This document shows positions 54,866 through 62,309 of a stretch of DNA of 62,309 bases, piece after piece. Location of the stretch: contig NZ_CAKKNA010000020.1 of the NCBI RefSeq assembly GCF_918741275.1, positions 1 through 62,309 on the forward strand, read 5' to 3'. This DNA is from Bacillus sp. CECT 9360. GTDB lineage: Bacteria; Bacillota; Bacilli; Bacillales; DSM-1321. Both the position numbers and the translations under genes were made by a program. Below the pieces are notes generated by a model. That model worked only from the letters and a program-made list of their open reading frames with translations, made no database searches and was not told where the DNA came from. Within the stretch, counting starts at the first letter, position 1, and every line of letters starts with the position of its first letter.

Positions 54866-55046
54866 GCCTCAAAATAATATTTGATGATTATGGAATAAAA
54901 TTTTAGGGGTAAGAATCTGCTTTTATTCCTCCATCTTGCAGGAATTGTTTAAATATATCTTTTATTTTAGAATTATGTGATAATTATGAAATGATCTTAC
55001 ATATTTAGATTTAAAAGAAGTGTTTTTATAGTTACAAACCATGTGT

Positions 55047-55077
55047 GTGCTGACGCACGGCTAAGGAGCGTCTGCAC
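55047..55077 (+). other. Leader hairpin of the transporter gene
   Basis: GTGCTGACGC pairs with GCGTCTGCAC (one mismatch) around an 11-base loop, twelve bases before the GGAGGAGG of the next gene. There is no T run after it. Confidence 0.5.
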
Positions 55078-55101
55078 CGGTACTTCAGGAGGAGGATAAG
55101 A

Positions 55102-56415
55102 ATGAATCAATCCAATGAACGAGCAAACACAAGACGCATCACAGGCAACATCTTCAAAGGTTCGGTAGGAAATCTGATCGAATGGTATGACTGGTATGTC
55201 TATTCAGCTTTCGCCGTATATTTCTCAGCAACATTCTTTCCCGAAGGAGACTCCACTAGCCAACTGCTCAACACGGCGGCAATCTTCGCCGTTGGCTTCC
55301 TGATGCGCCCATTAGGCAGCCTGTTGATGGGCCGCTATGCCGATCGCCATGGCCGCCGCGCCGCGTTGACGCTTTCCATCACCGTCATGGCAGGGGGTTC
55401 TCTGATCATTGCCTGCACCCCGGGTTATGGCACGATTGGTATAATGGCTCCGATTATCCTCGTTCTGGCACGCCTGCTTCAAGGGTTGTCGTTAGGAGGA
55501 GAGTATGGAACGTCGGCAACGTATTTGTCCGAGATGGCCTCAAGCGGCCGCCGCGGCTTCTACTCGAGTTTCCAGTATGTCACACTTGTTGCCGGACAGA
55601 TGGTGGCACTGGGAGTGCAGATCATACTCCAGCAAGTGCTCAGCGAATCCGATATGATGTCCTGGGGCTGGCGGATTCCCTTCGTCATCGGAGCGATGGG
55701 AGCCTTGGCCGTATTGTGGCTGCGCCGCACAATGGACGAATCGGAGCAGTTCTCAAAAATGGGTTCTGAAACCCGGGCGAATGCCGGGACCGTTCGGGCT
55801 TTAATGAAACACCCGAAAGCGGTGCTGACTGTGGTCGGACTCACGCTTGGCGGAACGGTCGCCTTCTATACTTACACGACCTATATACAGAAGTTCATGG
55901 TGAATACGGTGGGCCTCGACAAGGAGGTCGTCAGCTGGATTAACTTTATTGCCCTGTTAATATTCGTCGTGCTTCAACCGCTTGCCGGCGCGCTGTCCGA
56001 CCGGATTGGGCGTCGTCCGCTATTAATGAGTTTCGGTATACTCGGAACAGTGCTGACGGTGCCGATATTCCTGTTCATGGAGCAGGCAAATAACCCTTTG
56101 ATTGCTTTCTTACTTATGATGGTAGGTCTCATCATAGTCACCGGTTACACTTCTATCAATGCAATCGTGAAAGCTGAGCTCTTCCCGACTGAGATCCGTG
56201 CCCTTGGCGTCGGACTCCCTTATGCACTTACCGTAGCGATCTTCGGAGGGACGGCGGAATTCATTGCGCTATGGCTGAAGAATATTGGAGTAGAGTCGCT
56301 CTTCTACTACTATGTAGCTGGTTGTATTGCCATTAGTTTTATTGTCTATTGGCGTATGGCTGAGTCTTCGAAGGTCTCCCAAATCGAAGCCGAGCTGGAT
56401 ACTAAGACACGCTAG
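55102..56415 (+). CDS. kgtP: KgtP-like MFS metabolite:proton symporter
   Basis: A 437-residue, 12-helix member of the metabolite:H+ symporter branch of the major facilitator family. It resembles the alpha-ketoglutarate permease KgtP over its full length, with GNLIEWYDWYVYS near 25-37, the loop GRYADRHGRR near 86-95 and RLLQGLSLGGEYGTSATYLSE in helix 4-5. The substrate is inferred. In B. subtilis this slot, between rpsI and ybaK, holds a methyltransferase gene (ybaJ). The gene is visibly richer in G+C than its neighbours (for example 55300-55400) and has its own terminator, which suggests acquisition. Confidence 0.85.
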   Translation: MNQSNERANTRRITGNIFKGSVGNLIEWYDWYVYSAFAVYFSATFFPEGDSTSQLLNTAAIFAVGFLMRPLGSLLMGRYADRHGRRAALTLSITVMAGGSLIIACTPGYGTIGIMAPIILVLARLLQGLSLGGEYGTSATYLSEMASSGRRGFYSSFQYVTLVAGQMVALGVQIILQQVLSESDMMSWGWRIPFVIGAMGALAVLWLRRTMDESEQFSKMGSETRANAGTVRALMKHPKAVLTVVGLTLGGTVAFYTYTTYIQKFMVNTVGLDKEVVSWINFIALLIFVVLQPLAGALSDRIGRRPLLMSFGILGTVLTVPIFLFMEQANNPLIAFLLMMVGLIIVTGYTSINAIVKAELFPTEIRALGVGLPYALTVAIFGGTAEFIALWLKNIGVESLFYYYVAGCIAISFIVYWRMAESSKVSQIEAELDTKTR

Positions 56416-56503
56416 TTTCCGCAAAGCGAGATGATGGCATTATGAAATATCGCAAAGGAACTTCTCCATTACAGAAGACAGGGAGAAGGATCATGAACGA
56501 AGG

Positions 56504-56532
56504 AACCGACTAAAACAGGTCGGTTTTTTTTC
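56504..56532 (+). terminator. Terminator after the transporter gene
   Basis: AACCGAC pairs with GTCGGTT around TAAAACAG, followed by a T run. Confidence 0.85.
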
Positions 56533-56560
56533 ATGTCCTGATAAATAATATCTTCTCCTT

Positions 56561-56690
56561 TTTAGCCGTGAAGCACCCAATAAATAATTGCCATCAACAA
56601 ACTGAAAAAGAGTAGCATCACAAAGTGGTCTAGGCGAAAACTAATGGCATATCCCCTGGAATAGACCGGGGAATTGGAGAAGAACTATGG
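56561..56690 (-). other. Possible fragment of a small membrane-protein gene
   Basis: One minus-strand frame stays open for about 42 codons and ends in a hydrophobic helix (FVMLLFFSLLMAIIYWVLHG, TAA at 56561-56563). It lacks a start codon apart from an internal GTG-ATG without a ribosome-binding site. It may be a remnant or chance. Confidence 0.2.
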
Positions 56691-56709
56691 GATTCATGGG
56701 GTGTATAAA

Positions 56710-57153
56710 ATGAATGTGATTACAACGCTGACAGAGAAGCAGAAGGCAAAACAGATTAAATACGACAGAAAGATCTTAAGGGAACTTTCGATTGACATAT
56801 TAAAAAGCAGGGTTCAGGAATTTTTCGGTTCAGATAGGGTGAGCGGGGATTATTTTACCGATGTGCTTGAAGAAGCCAGTTGCGATGTCGCGATTGAGGC
56901 TTTCCTGCTCGGTGCAAATTACAGTAAATTCGGGTATTACGGAGAGACGATGGAAGAAGCCCGGAACCGCAGCAGCAAAGAAGAAAAACATCTTAGTGAT
57001 ACTTTGTTTAACTTTATCCTTTATTGGGGAAAAGTCGGCGATAACGATATGCAAAACGAGAGTCTCTATTACCGCTGTGAAGCCTATATAGGGGCCTGGT
57101 GGAAAGATGGCTTTGAAAAAGGCGAAAGACGGAGAAAAATGAGGCTTCATTAA
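56710..57153 (+). CDS. ybaK: Conserved Bacillus protein YbaK (DUF2521)
   Basis: A 147-residue soluble protein of unknown function, found beside cwlD in Bacillus. Visible features are the basic N-terminal region EKQKAKQIKYDRKILREL and aromatic-rich C-terminal half (NFILYWGKVGDND, AYIGAWWKDGFEKGER). There are no membrane segments. The ATG at 56710 is chosen over an in-frame TTG at 56674 because the product then matches the family length. The ribosome-binding site (GGGGTG) is poor for either. Confidence 0.8.
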   Translation: MNVITTLTEKQKAKQIKYDRKILRELSIDILKSRVQEFFGSDRVSGDYFTDVLEEASCDVAIEAFLLGANYSKFGYYGETMEEARNRSSKEEKHLSDTLFNFILYWGKVGDNDMQNESLYYRCEAYIGAWWKDGFEKGERRRKMRLH

Positions 57154-57234
57154 GAACTTCAACGCGTGTCATGTTCTATTTTCTTCCCCTGTCCCATATT
57201 TTTTATATATAGGACGAGCGGGAGGAGACGGGAT

Positions 57235-57960
57235 ATGCGGAAGAAGTTAAAATATACCGGCTTTGCGATTGGATTGATTGTTTTATTTTTAATCGTGACA
57301 GTAAAGTTTGTAGAAGATGATTCGTGGAATTCATGGAATTTGCCTTTATCCGGAAAAATCATTATTCTTGATGCCGGCCATGGGGGTCCTGACGGCGGGG
57401 CCAATGTACAGTCGGTGCTCGAAAAAGAAATAGCGTTAAAGGTCACATTTAAAATCAGGGATTTTTTGCAGGAACAAGGGGCTCTTGTCATTATGACAAG
57501 AGAAGATGATAGCGATTTGGCTGATGAACATACAAAGGGAATCCGCAACCGGAAACGTCAAGATTTACAAAATAGGGTTAAAATGATCAACAACTCCGAG
57601 GCGGATTTGTTCCTGAGTGTCCATCTTAATGCGTTCCCGTCAAGCCAGTGGAAGGGTGCCCAAACATTCTATACAAGACGATATGAAGAAAATGAGCAAG
57701 TCGCTAAGTTTATCCAGGCCGAAATCAAACGGAATTTAGAGAATACAAACCGAGAAGCGAAGCTGATTGATAATGTATATCTCATGAGAAATGCCAAGAA
57801 GCCGGGTGCCTTGGTAGAAATAGGCTTTCTTTCGAATTCGGAAGACAGGGCAAACTTGCTAAAAGAATCCTATCAAGAAAAAATTTCAGCAGCTGTATAC
57901 AAAGGGGTTCTGCGTTATTTTTCCGAAGATAAGCTATTGGATAACGAATATAAGCCTTAA
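57235..57960 (+). CDS. cwlD: Spore cortex N-acetylmuramoyl-L-alanine amidase CwlD
   Basis: CwlD removes peptides from muramic acid so that PdaA can make muramic-delta-lactam, the mark of spore cortex peptidoglycan. The 241-residue protein has an N-terminal signal anchor (about 8-26) and an amidase_3 domain with the zinc ligands His49 (LDAGHGG), Glu65 and His130 (SVHLNA) and the catalytic Glu195 (LVEIGFLSN). The ATG at 57235 follows GGGAGGAG. Sporulation sigma control is expected, but no clear sigma-E site was read. Confidence 0.94.
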   Translation: MRKKLKYTGFAIGLIVLFLIVTVKFVEDDSWNSWNLPLSGKIIILDAGHGGPDGGANVQSVLEKEIALKVTFKIRDFLQEQGALVIMTREDDSDLADEHTKGIRNRKRQDLQNRVKMINNSEADLFLSVHLNAFPSSQWKGAQTFYTRRYEENEQVAKFIQAEIKRNLENTNREAKLIDNVYLMRNAKKPGALVEIGFLSNSEDRANLLKESYQEKISAAVYKGVLRYFSEDKLLDNEYKP

Positions 57961-57988
57961 GCCGGAAGAAATGATGTCCGGCTTTTTT
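57959..57988 (+). terminator. Terminator after cwlD
   Basis: AAGCCGG pairs with CCGGCTT around a 12-base loop, followed by a T run. The stem overlaps the cwlD stop codon. Confidence 0.85.
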
Positions 57989-58127
57989 CTATCTGTATAA
58001 GAAAACTGAATTCCAATCAGGGTTTTCTTTATATGCGGAACTTTTCAAACTTGCTGCATAAGCAATACGGAATTTATATGTTATACTTATTTGGGAAAAA
58101 AGAATAAAAAAGAGGTAGGTGCCGGGT

Positions 58128-59189
58128 GTGTTAACAGAAGAGAAAGTACTGAATTTACTAAAGGACCTTCAAGACCCTTTTCTTCATAAAAGTTTAGCGG
58201 AAACAGGCGGAATCCTTGAAGTAAAAATAAAACCGGAAAAGAATTATGTAAGCGTTAAAATTGCTATTGCTAAAACCGGTACAGGTGAACAGCTTCAAAT
58301 GCAGACCAAGATTGTTGAAATATTGAAAGGTGGCGGAGCGGATTCAGTCGGCATTCGTTTCACCGATCTTCCTGAGGAAGAATTGGCCAAGCACCGCACT
58401 GATATGCCACAGGACAGTGCTGATGTCGGATTGCTTGGACCAAACAGCAAGACGAAGTTTATCGCGATTGCGAGCGGCAAAGGGGGCGTAGGAAAGTCTA
58501 CGGTTTCCGTTAATTTCGCGACTGCTCTTGCCCGTCTCGGCAAAAAAGTGGGCCTTGTCGATGCCGATATTTATGGCTTCAGTGTGCCTGACATGATGGG
58601 GATTTCGAAGCGGCCGCAAGTTCGCGGCGAAAGAATTATCCCGGTTGAACGTCTTGGCGTAAAAGTGATGAGTATGGGCTTTTTTGTTGAAGACAATGCG
58701 CCTATTATCTGGAGAGGGCCTATGCTGGGAAAAATGCTGAACAGCTTTTTTAACGAGGTGGAATGGGGAGATATCGACTATTTAGTGCTCGACCTGCCGC
58801 CAGGAACCGGCGACGTTGCCCTGGATGTTCACTCTATGCTTCCGTCTTGTAAGGAAATCATTGTCACAACTCCTCATCCGACAGCGGCATTCGTTGCGGC
58901 GAGAGCAGGGGCAATGGCAATCAAAACGGAACATGAAGTGATCGGTGTTATAGAAAACATGGCTTACTTTGAAAGCAAGACTACCGGCGAAAAAGAATAT
59001 GTTTTCGGAAAAGGCGGCGGGGAAAAGCTTGCAGAAGAACTTCGTACAGAAATACTAGGGCAGCTTCCGCTTGAGCAGCCCGATTGGAACGATGAAGACT
59101 TTGCCCCATCGATATATGCGGAGGATCACCGTTTGGGGAGAATTTATACCGAAATTGCGCAAAAGACGATTGGTATCCTTGAAAAATAA
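58128..59189 (+). CDS. salA: Mrp/ApbC-type P-loop ATPase SalA
   Basis: A 353-residue Mrp-family ATPase. Relatives carry iron-sulfur clusters, and B. subtilis SalA also represses scoC and so raises protease production. It has an N-terminal MIP18/DUF59 domain (about 1-75) and the deviant Walker A SGKGGVGKST at 116-125, then VDADIYGFSVPDMMG and LDLPPGTGDVALD. No CXXC cluster motif is seen. I use the GTG at 58128, eight bases after AGAGGTAGG. A GTG nine bases earlier is too close to that site. Confidence 0.92.
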   Translation: MLTEEKVLNLLKDLQDPFLHKSLAETGGILEVKIKPEKNYVSVKIAIAKTGTGEQLQMQTKIVEILKGGGADSVGIRFTDLPEEELAKHRTDMPQDSADVGLLGPNSKTKFIAIASGKGGVGKSTVSVNFATALARLGKKVGLVDADIYGFSVPDMMGISKRPQVRGERIIPVERLGVKVMSMGFFVEDNAPIIWRGPMLGKMLNSFFNEVEWGDIDYLVLDLPPGTGDVALDVHSMLPSCKEIIVTTPHPTAAFVAARAGAMAIKTEHEVIGVIENMAYFESKTTGEKEYVFGKGGGEKLAEELRTEILGQLPLEQPDWNDEDFAPSIYAEDHRLGRIYTEIAQKTIGILEK

Positions 59190-59192
59190 ATA

Positions 59193-59229
59193 TGAAACGG
59201 CTGACTTCTATGAGTCAGCCGTTTTTTTG
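59193..59229. terminator. Bidirectional terminator between salA and gerD
   Basis: AACGGCTGACT pairs perfectly with AGTCAGCCGTT, with T after the stem on the plus strand and on the minus strand. It serves the convergent salA and gerD. Confidence 0.9.
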
Positions 59230-59835
59230 TTATTGTCCGCCTCCGCCTTGCTGTCCCTGTCCTTCTTGACCGCCTCCACCTGATTGAGGCGGTGTTTCTT
59301 CCGCCGCTTTTAACAGGATGTCAGCTAATTTAGCTTTTACAAGCGGGCTGTCCATTGTTTCGATCAGGGTACTCTTTGACATCTCCCGCATTTCCTTGCT
59401 TTTAACCAATGACTTAAATTCATCCTGTAAGGAAGGATCCTTAAGTATCTCAATTATCATGGCGCGATATTGCGGATCCTTTGTTAAATCCTTGATCAGT
59501 CTTTCGTGTTCGTCCTTCATGCTGTTGGCATAAGCTGCCGCAAACTTCGGATCTTCAAAGGCTTTTTCCCAAAATTTCTTCCCCTTATCAGATGTTACAG
59601 CTTTTTCTAACGTGTCAGAAACAACCTTCTGATCCATAATAAGCTGGTCTTTCATTCCATCACCAGCCATAACATCTTTTATTGCATTTTTCCCATCATC
59701 TGTTTTTAAAATATCGACAACCATCTTTTTCGTTTGTTCATAATCAGTATTTTCTCCGCCCGTCCCGTTCTGAGCGCAGCCGGTCACAACGAGACACATC
59801 ATGGAGAACAGAATTAAAAAAACTCTGGATCTCAT
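59230..59835 (-). CDS. gerD: Spore germination lipoprotein GerD
   Basis: GerD is an inner-membrane lipoprotein that gathers the germinant receptors in spores. With the ATG at 59835 it has 201 residues, a signal peptide with lipobox LVVTGC (Cys20), the conserved YEQTKKMVVDILKTDDGK, and a low-complexity Gly/Gln tail that is longer than I recall in B. subtilis. AAAGGGGC precedes this ATG. The ATG six codons upstream has no such site. A sigma-G-type promoter lies upstream, in keeping with forespore expression. Confidence 0.93.
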   Translation of the reverse strand: MRSRVFLILFSMMCLVVTGCAQNGTGGENTDYEQTKKMVVDILKTDDGKNAIKDVMAGDGMKDQLIMDQKVVSDTLEKAVTSDKGKKFWEKAFEDPKFAAAYANSMKDEHERLIKDLTKDPQYRAMIIEILKDPSLQDEFKSLVKSKEMREMSKSTLIETMDSPLVKAKLADILLKAAEETPPQSGGGGQEGQGQQGGGGQ

Positions 59836-59866
59836 TATAAGAGCCCCTTTCATGACTTCTTATTGT

Positions 59867-59897
59867 TAATATGATTCCTCTGGGCGAATTTTATTCG
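59867..59897 (-). promoter_or_regulatory. Sigma-G promoter of gerD
   Basis: On the minus strand CGAATA (59892-59897), 18 bases, CATATTA (59867-59873). The -10 fits the sigma-G form CATWHTA and the -35 differs from TGHATR at one base. Confidence 0.7.
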
Positions 59898-59974
59898 ATG
59901 TTAGATTATGTAGATTTTTGAAGGACGGATTGGTACAATCAAAGATATATAAAGAATGTTCATGGGGGATAATG

Positions 59975-60649
59975 ATGAATAGCCGTAATATCGTACGATT
60001 ATTTATGACCACCTTGCTTGTCGGAGGGGTTACCGCGGGGATTGTTGGATTTATTGCCCGTTGGGAGCAATTTGCACCGCTGTTTACATCCTTCGACTTA
60101 GGAGAGATTGTCTCCACGTTTATCTGGATGTTTGGGGTAGGCTTAATCTTTAGTGTAATCAGCCAGGCCGGATATTTTGCCTATTTGACTATTCACCGGT
60201 TCGGGCTCGGAATATTTAAGAGCGTTAAATTATGGAATGCAGTACAGATTATGATTATCTTGTTTGTCTTGTTTGATCTCGTTTATCTGCGTTTTGTGAC
60301 GTTTGCCGATGGGGAGGGCATTGGATCATATCTTGCGCTTGCTTTATTTTTGTTGGTCGTCGGCCTGGTGACCGCATATGTAAAGATGAAACAAACCAAC
60401 AAACAGGCATTTATTCCCGCTTTGTTTTTTATGACGGTTGTAACCACGCTTGAATGGGTACCGGTTTTACGCGTAAACAATGAAGACTGGTTGTATTTTA
60501 TGCTGTTTCCATTGCTCGCATGCAATGCTTACCAACTATTGATCTTGAATAAGCTGATTGAAAGGTCAAAACAGGAGCTGGAGAGCAAGCGAGCAGAAAA
60601 ACAGCAGGCTGCGAAACCTGGGACTAAGAAAAAAGTAAAGGTGAAATAA
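59975..60649 (+). CDS. kbaA: KinB signalling membrane protein KbaA
   Basis: KbaA is needed for the KinB branch of the sporulation phosphorelay in B. subtilis. The 224-residue protein has about six membrane segments, begins MNSRNIVRLFMTTLLVGG, and ends in a charged tail rich in Lys (KKKVKVK) that is longer than in B. subtilis as I recall. The ATG at 59975 is six bases after GGGGG; the ATG one codon earlier is closer than usual. It is divergent from gerD. Confidence 0.9.
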   Translation: MNSRNIVRLFMTTLLVGGVTAGIVGFIARWEQFAPLFTSFDLGEIVSTFIWMFGVGLIFSVISQAGYFAYLTIHRFGLGIFKSVKLWNAVQIMIILFVLFDLVYLRFVTFADGEGIGSYLALALFLLVVGLVTAYVKMKQTNKQAFIPALFFMTVVTTLEWVPVLRVNNEDWLYFMLFPLLACNAYQLLILNKLIERSKQELESKRAEKQQAAKPGTKKKVKVK

Positions 60650-60650
60650 C

Positions 60651-60690
60651 AAAAAAGGGGTTAAGCTTGTTGCAGCTTAGCCCCTTTTTT
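60651..60690. terminator. Bidirectional terminator between kbaA and pdaB
   Basis: GGGGTTAAGC pairs with GCTTAGCCCC (one mismatch), flanked by six A and six T, for the convergent genes. Confidence 0.9.
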
Positions 60691-61442
60691 CACTTTATTT
60701 CTTCATTCCTTGCACTTGAGTTAGAAATCATTTCTGATACGGTCACCATGCTAAGGTTTTTAGATCGGATTTCCTCAAGCAGTTGTGGCAGTGCCTTATT
60801 TGTCTGCTTAGCAGAATCGGAGGCATGTAAAAGAATAATATCTCCCTTGCGAGCTTGATCGACATTCTGAACAATGTCCTCGATCCCGGGATTCGTCCAG
60901 TCCTTCGAATCGATGCTCCAGTGGACGATAGTATATCCAAAACGCTCCCCGATCTTAAGCAGGCGCTTATCAAAATGACCAGTAGGCGACCGTAGCAGCT
61001 CGATGTCTTTAACATTTAATTTTTTGAATACCTGTTGTGCTTTCGATATATCCTTGGTGATCTCTTCGTCCTTTATATCCGAATAATCTTTATAAGAGTA
61101 TCCCAGCAGCCCAATCTCATAGCCTTCCTCTACAATCTTAGCCACGACGTCAGGGTGCCTCTCTGCCCAAGATCCCGAAAGAAAAAATGTGGCAGATTTC
61201 ACTTTTTCTTCTTTCAGTGTTTTCAGGATTGGCAGAGCCCGTTCATCTCCCCAGCCGATGTTGAAGGTTAATGCGATATTCTTCTCCCCTTTATAAATGG
61301 CCTTTGGTCCGTCTGACGTTGAAAAAACAGGAGTATGTAACATATTCTGCAAAAAAAGAAACCAAGCCGCGAATAAAGCTGTCAGAATCACAAGCCCGTA
61401 TTGTTTCATTCTACGTGCACTAATCACCATAAAAAAATTCAT
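60690..61442 (-). CDS. pdaB: PdaB-like polysaccharide deacetylase (NodB domain), sporulation
   Basis: PdaB is needed for long-term spore stability and belongs to the NodB deacetylase family. The 250-residue protein has an N-terminal membrane anchor (about 14-31) and a NodB domain. The first catalytic motif, usually TFD, reads TFN (Asn61), and the metal-His region reads EEGYEIGLLGYSY with Tyr108 where B. subtilis has His, so deacetylase activity is doubtful. LLHASDSAKQTNKALP is intact. GAGGTGATT precedes the ATG. Confidence 0.9.
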   Translation of the reverse strand: MNFFMVISARRMKQYGLVILTALFAAWFLFLQNMLHTPVFSTSDGPKAIYKGEKNIALTFNIGWGDERALPILKTLKEEKVKSATFFLSGSWAERHPDVVAKIVEEGYEIGLLGYSYKDYSDIKDEEITKDISKAQQVFKKLNVKDIELLRSPTGHFDKRLLKIGERFGYTIVHWSIDSKDWTNPGIEDIVQNVDQARKGDIILLHASDSAKQTNKALPQLLEEIRSKNLSMVTVSEMISNSSARNEEIK

Positions 61443-61474
61443 TTTAGAATCACCTCGTCCACCACTCTTGCTTC

Positions 61475-61503
61475 ATCCTATGGTTGAATTCCAAGCTTTA
61501 TGC
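61475..61503 (-). promoter_or_regulatory. Possible sigma-E promoter of pdaB
   Basis: On the minus strand GCATAAA (61497-61503), 14 bases, CATAGGAT (61475-61482), similar to the sigma-E forms KMATATT and CATACANT. Confidence 0.45.
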
Positions 61504-61571
61504 ATAATTTCGGATTATAAAAGAAGCGGTTCGGGAAAATATAAAAGAAAAATAGAGCTTGAGGTGAAATG

Positions 61572-61805
61572 ATGCTGGGTTTAATGATTAATGAAATCGA
61601 AAAAAAAGAAATGGAATACATCGTAAAAAGGGAACTCGATGAAATCTTGTTCGACTTGCAGGATGAGCGGATTGATCATATCGTAAAGCGAGCGATGGAG
61701 GAGAGATATAAGATTTTGTTCAACTTATATAAAAGAGTCGCCCCGGCGATGGAATGTATGAAATACATGAGGACAAAGCAGACATTCAAGGAACAGAAAC
61801 AATAG
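61572..61805 (+). CDS. Conserved small hypothetical protein
   Basis: A 77-residue, charged, probably helical protein (MLGLMINEIEKKEMEY, RELDEILFDLQDERIDHIVKRAMEERY). I do not recognise a function. Its place between pdaB and an rRNA operon and its good ribosome-binding site (GAGGTGA) support a real gene. Alternative ATGs lie at 61569 and 61584. No signal peptide or metal motif is visible. Confidence 0.7.
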   Translation: MLGLMINEIEKKEMEYIVKRELDEILFDLQDERIDHIVKRAMEERYKILFNLYKRVAPAMECMKYMRTKQTFKEQKQ

Positions 61806-61842
61806 AAAAACTATAAAGCAAATTTTTCTAGTGCAAAAAGTA

Positions 61843-61871
61843 TTGACGGATTATTTCCCTGCTGATATATT
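61843..61871 (+). promoter_or_regulatory. rRNA operon promoter P1
   Basis: TTGACG (61843-61848), 17 bases, TATATT (61866-61871) with a TGA extension. Confidence 0.75.
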
Positions 61872-61938
61872 ATAAAAGCTGCTATTGAATGAGCGTGTTT
61901 TTTAAGATACTTTCTCATATTAAATATCAAAAAAACGG

Positions 61939-61967
61939 TTGACTTAATGGCTAGTATTTGTTATTAT
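61939..61967 (+). promoter_or_regulatory. rRNA operon promoter P2
   Basis: TTGACT (61939-61944), 17 bases, TATTAT (61962-61967) with a TGT extension, 96 bases after P1. Tandem promoters are usual for Bacillus rrn operons. Confidence 0.75.
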
Positions 61968-62002
61968 AATAAAGTCGCTTTCGAAAGAAACGGCAACGAA
62001 AT

Positions 62003-62015
62003 TGCTCTTTGAAAA
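62003..62015 (+). promoter_or_regulatory. rRNA leader boxA antitermination site
   Basis: TGCTCTTTGAAAA is the Bacillus boxA core recognised by NusB-S10, placed about 70 bases before mature 16S rRNA. Confidence 0.85.
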
Positions 62016-62087
62016 CTGAACAAAACAAAGCGCCAACGTTAATTTTAAGTGAGCACACACTTTAAAAGCAAATGAGCAAGTCAAACA

Positions 62088-62309
62088 TTCTTCGGAGAGT
62101 TTGATCCTGGCTCAGGACGAACGCTGGCGGCGTGCCTAATACATGCAAGTCGAGCGAATGAATAGGAGCTTGCTCCTGTTCGTTAGCGGCGGACGGGTGA
62201 GTAACACGTGGGCAACCTGCCTGTAAGACTGGGATAACTTCGGGAAACCGGAGCTAATACCGGATAGATTCTTTCTTCACATGAAGAGAGAAGGAAAGAC
62301 GGTTTACGC
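62088..62309 (+). rRNA. rrs: 16S ribosomal RNA, 5' part (cut by the window edge)
   Basis: Starts near 62088 just before CGGAGAGTTTGATCCTGGCTCAG and runs through V1 and into V2 (CCGGATAGATTCTTTC). The sequence is clearly Bacillaceae, but too short for a genus call. By synteny this is the operon equivalent to B. subtilis rrnI. The mature 5' end is placed by analogy. Confidence 0.97.

Overview
The window is a chromosomal segment from a low-to-moderate G+C, spore-forming member of the Bacillaceae. The gene order follows the Bacillus subtilis ctsR-to-rrn region almost gene for gene, and the sporulation and germination genes cwlD, gerD, kbaA and pdaB, together with sigH, place it among endospore formers. 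The genus cannot be fixed from the 222 bases of 16S rRNA at the right edge. No tRNA, prophage, CRISPR array or complete transposase gene was seen.

Layout. 1-1290: damaged 5S rRNA-derived units with terminators, a 21-base tandem repeat and a MITE-like element. 1291-5860: the ctsR-mcsA-mcsB-clpC stress operon under a CtsR box. 6079-11087: radA, disA, yacL, ispD, ispF. 11179-16743: gltX, a cysteine T-box, then cysE-cysS-mrnC-rlmB-rae1. 16815-18838: sigH, rpmGB, secE, nusG. 19016-34591: rplKA, rplJL, a methyltransferase gene, rpoBC, rplGB, rpsLG, fusA, tuf. 35019-49785: the S10-spc-alpha superoperon through secY, adk, map, infA, rpmJ, rpsMK, rpoA and rplQ. 50232-54816: the ECF transporter core, truA, rplM-rpsI. 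55102-61805: a KgtP-like transporter that does not fit the syntenic order, then ybaK, cwlD, salA, gerD, kbaA, pdaB and a small hypothetical gene. 61843-62309: tandem rRNA promoters, boxA and the 5' end of 16S rRNA.

The genes mostly form the information-processing core: RNA polymerase subunits, about half of the ribosomal proteins, translation factors, protein export, and the proteolysis and DNA-integrity functions that go with it. Expression appears to run from a few strong promoters, with leader RNAs acting as local controls (T-box, L10 leader, L13 leader, and less certain hairpins before rpoB, rpoC, nusG and tuf).

The most unusual signal is not a gene. Seven copies of a two-hairpin DNA/RNA element occur at three loci (349-527, 17468-17625, 53495-53781). 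Each has a 13-16-base palindrome, usually with a GGA loop (TCC on the other strand), followed by a 6-7-base outer stem that encloses a second such palindrome and a TTA triplet before the closing arm. The stems differ between copies, yet pairing is largely kept by compensatory changes. Two copies sit inside a 5S rRNA-like sequence, one of them in the position of the helix IV loop. Other points of interest are an internally deleted KOW-protein gene between map and infA, a possible structured RNA after rplQ, a CTG start for the rpoB-upstream methyltransferase, and a PdaB that lacks the expected catalytic Asp.
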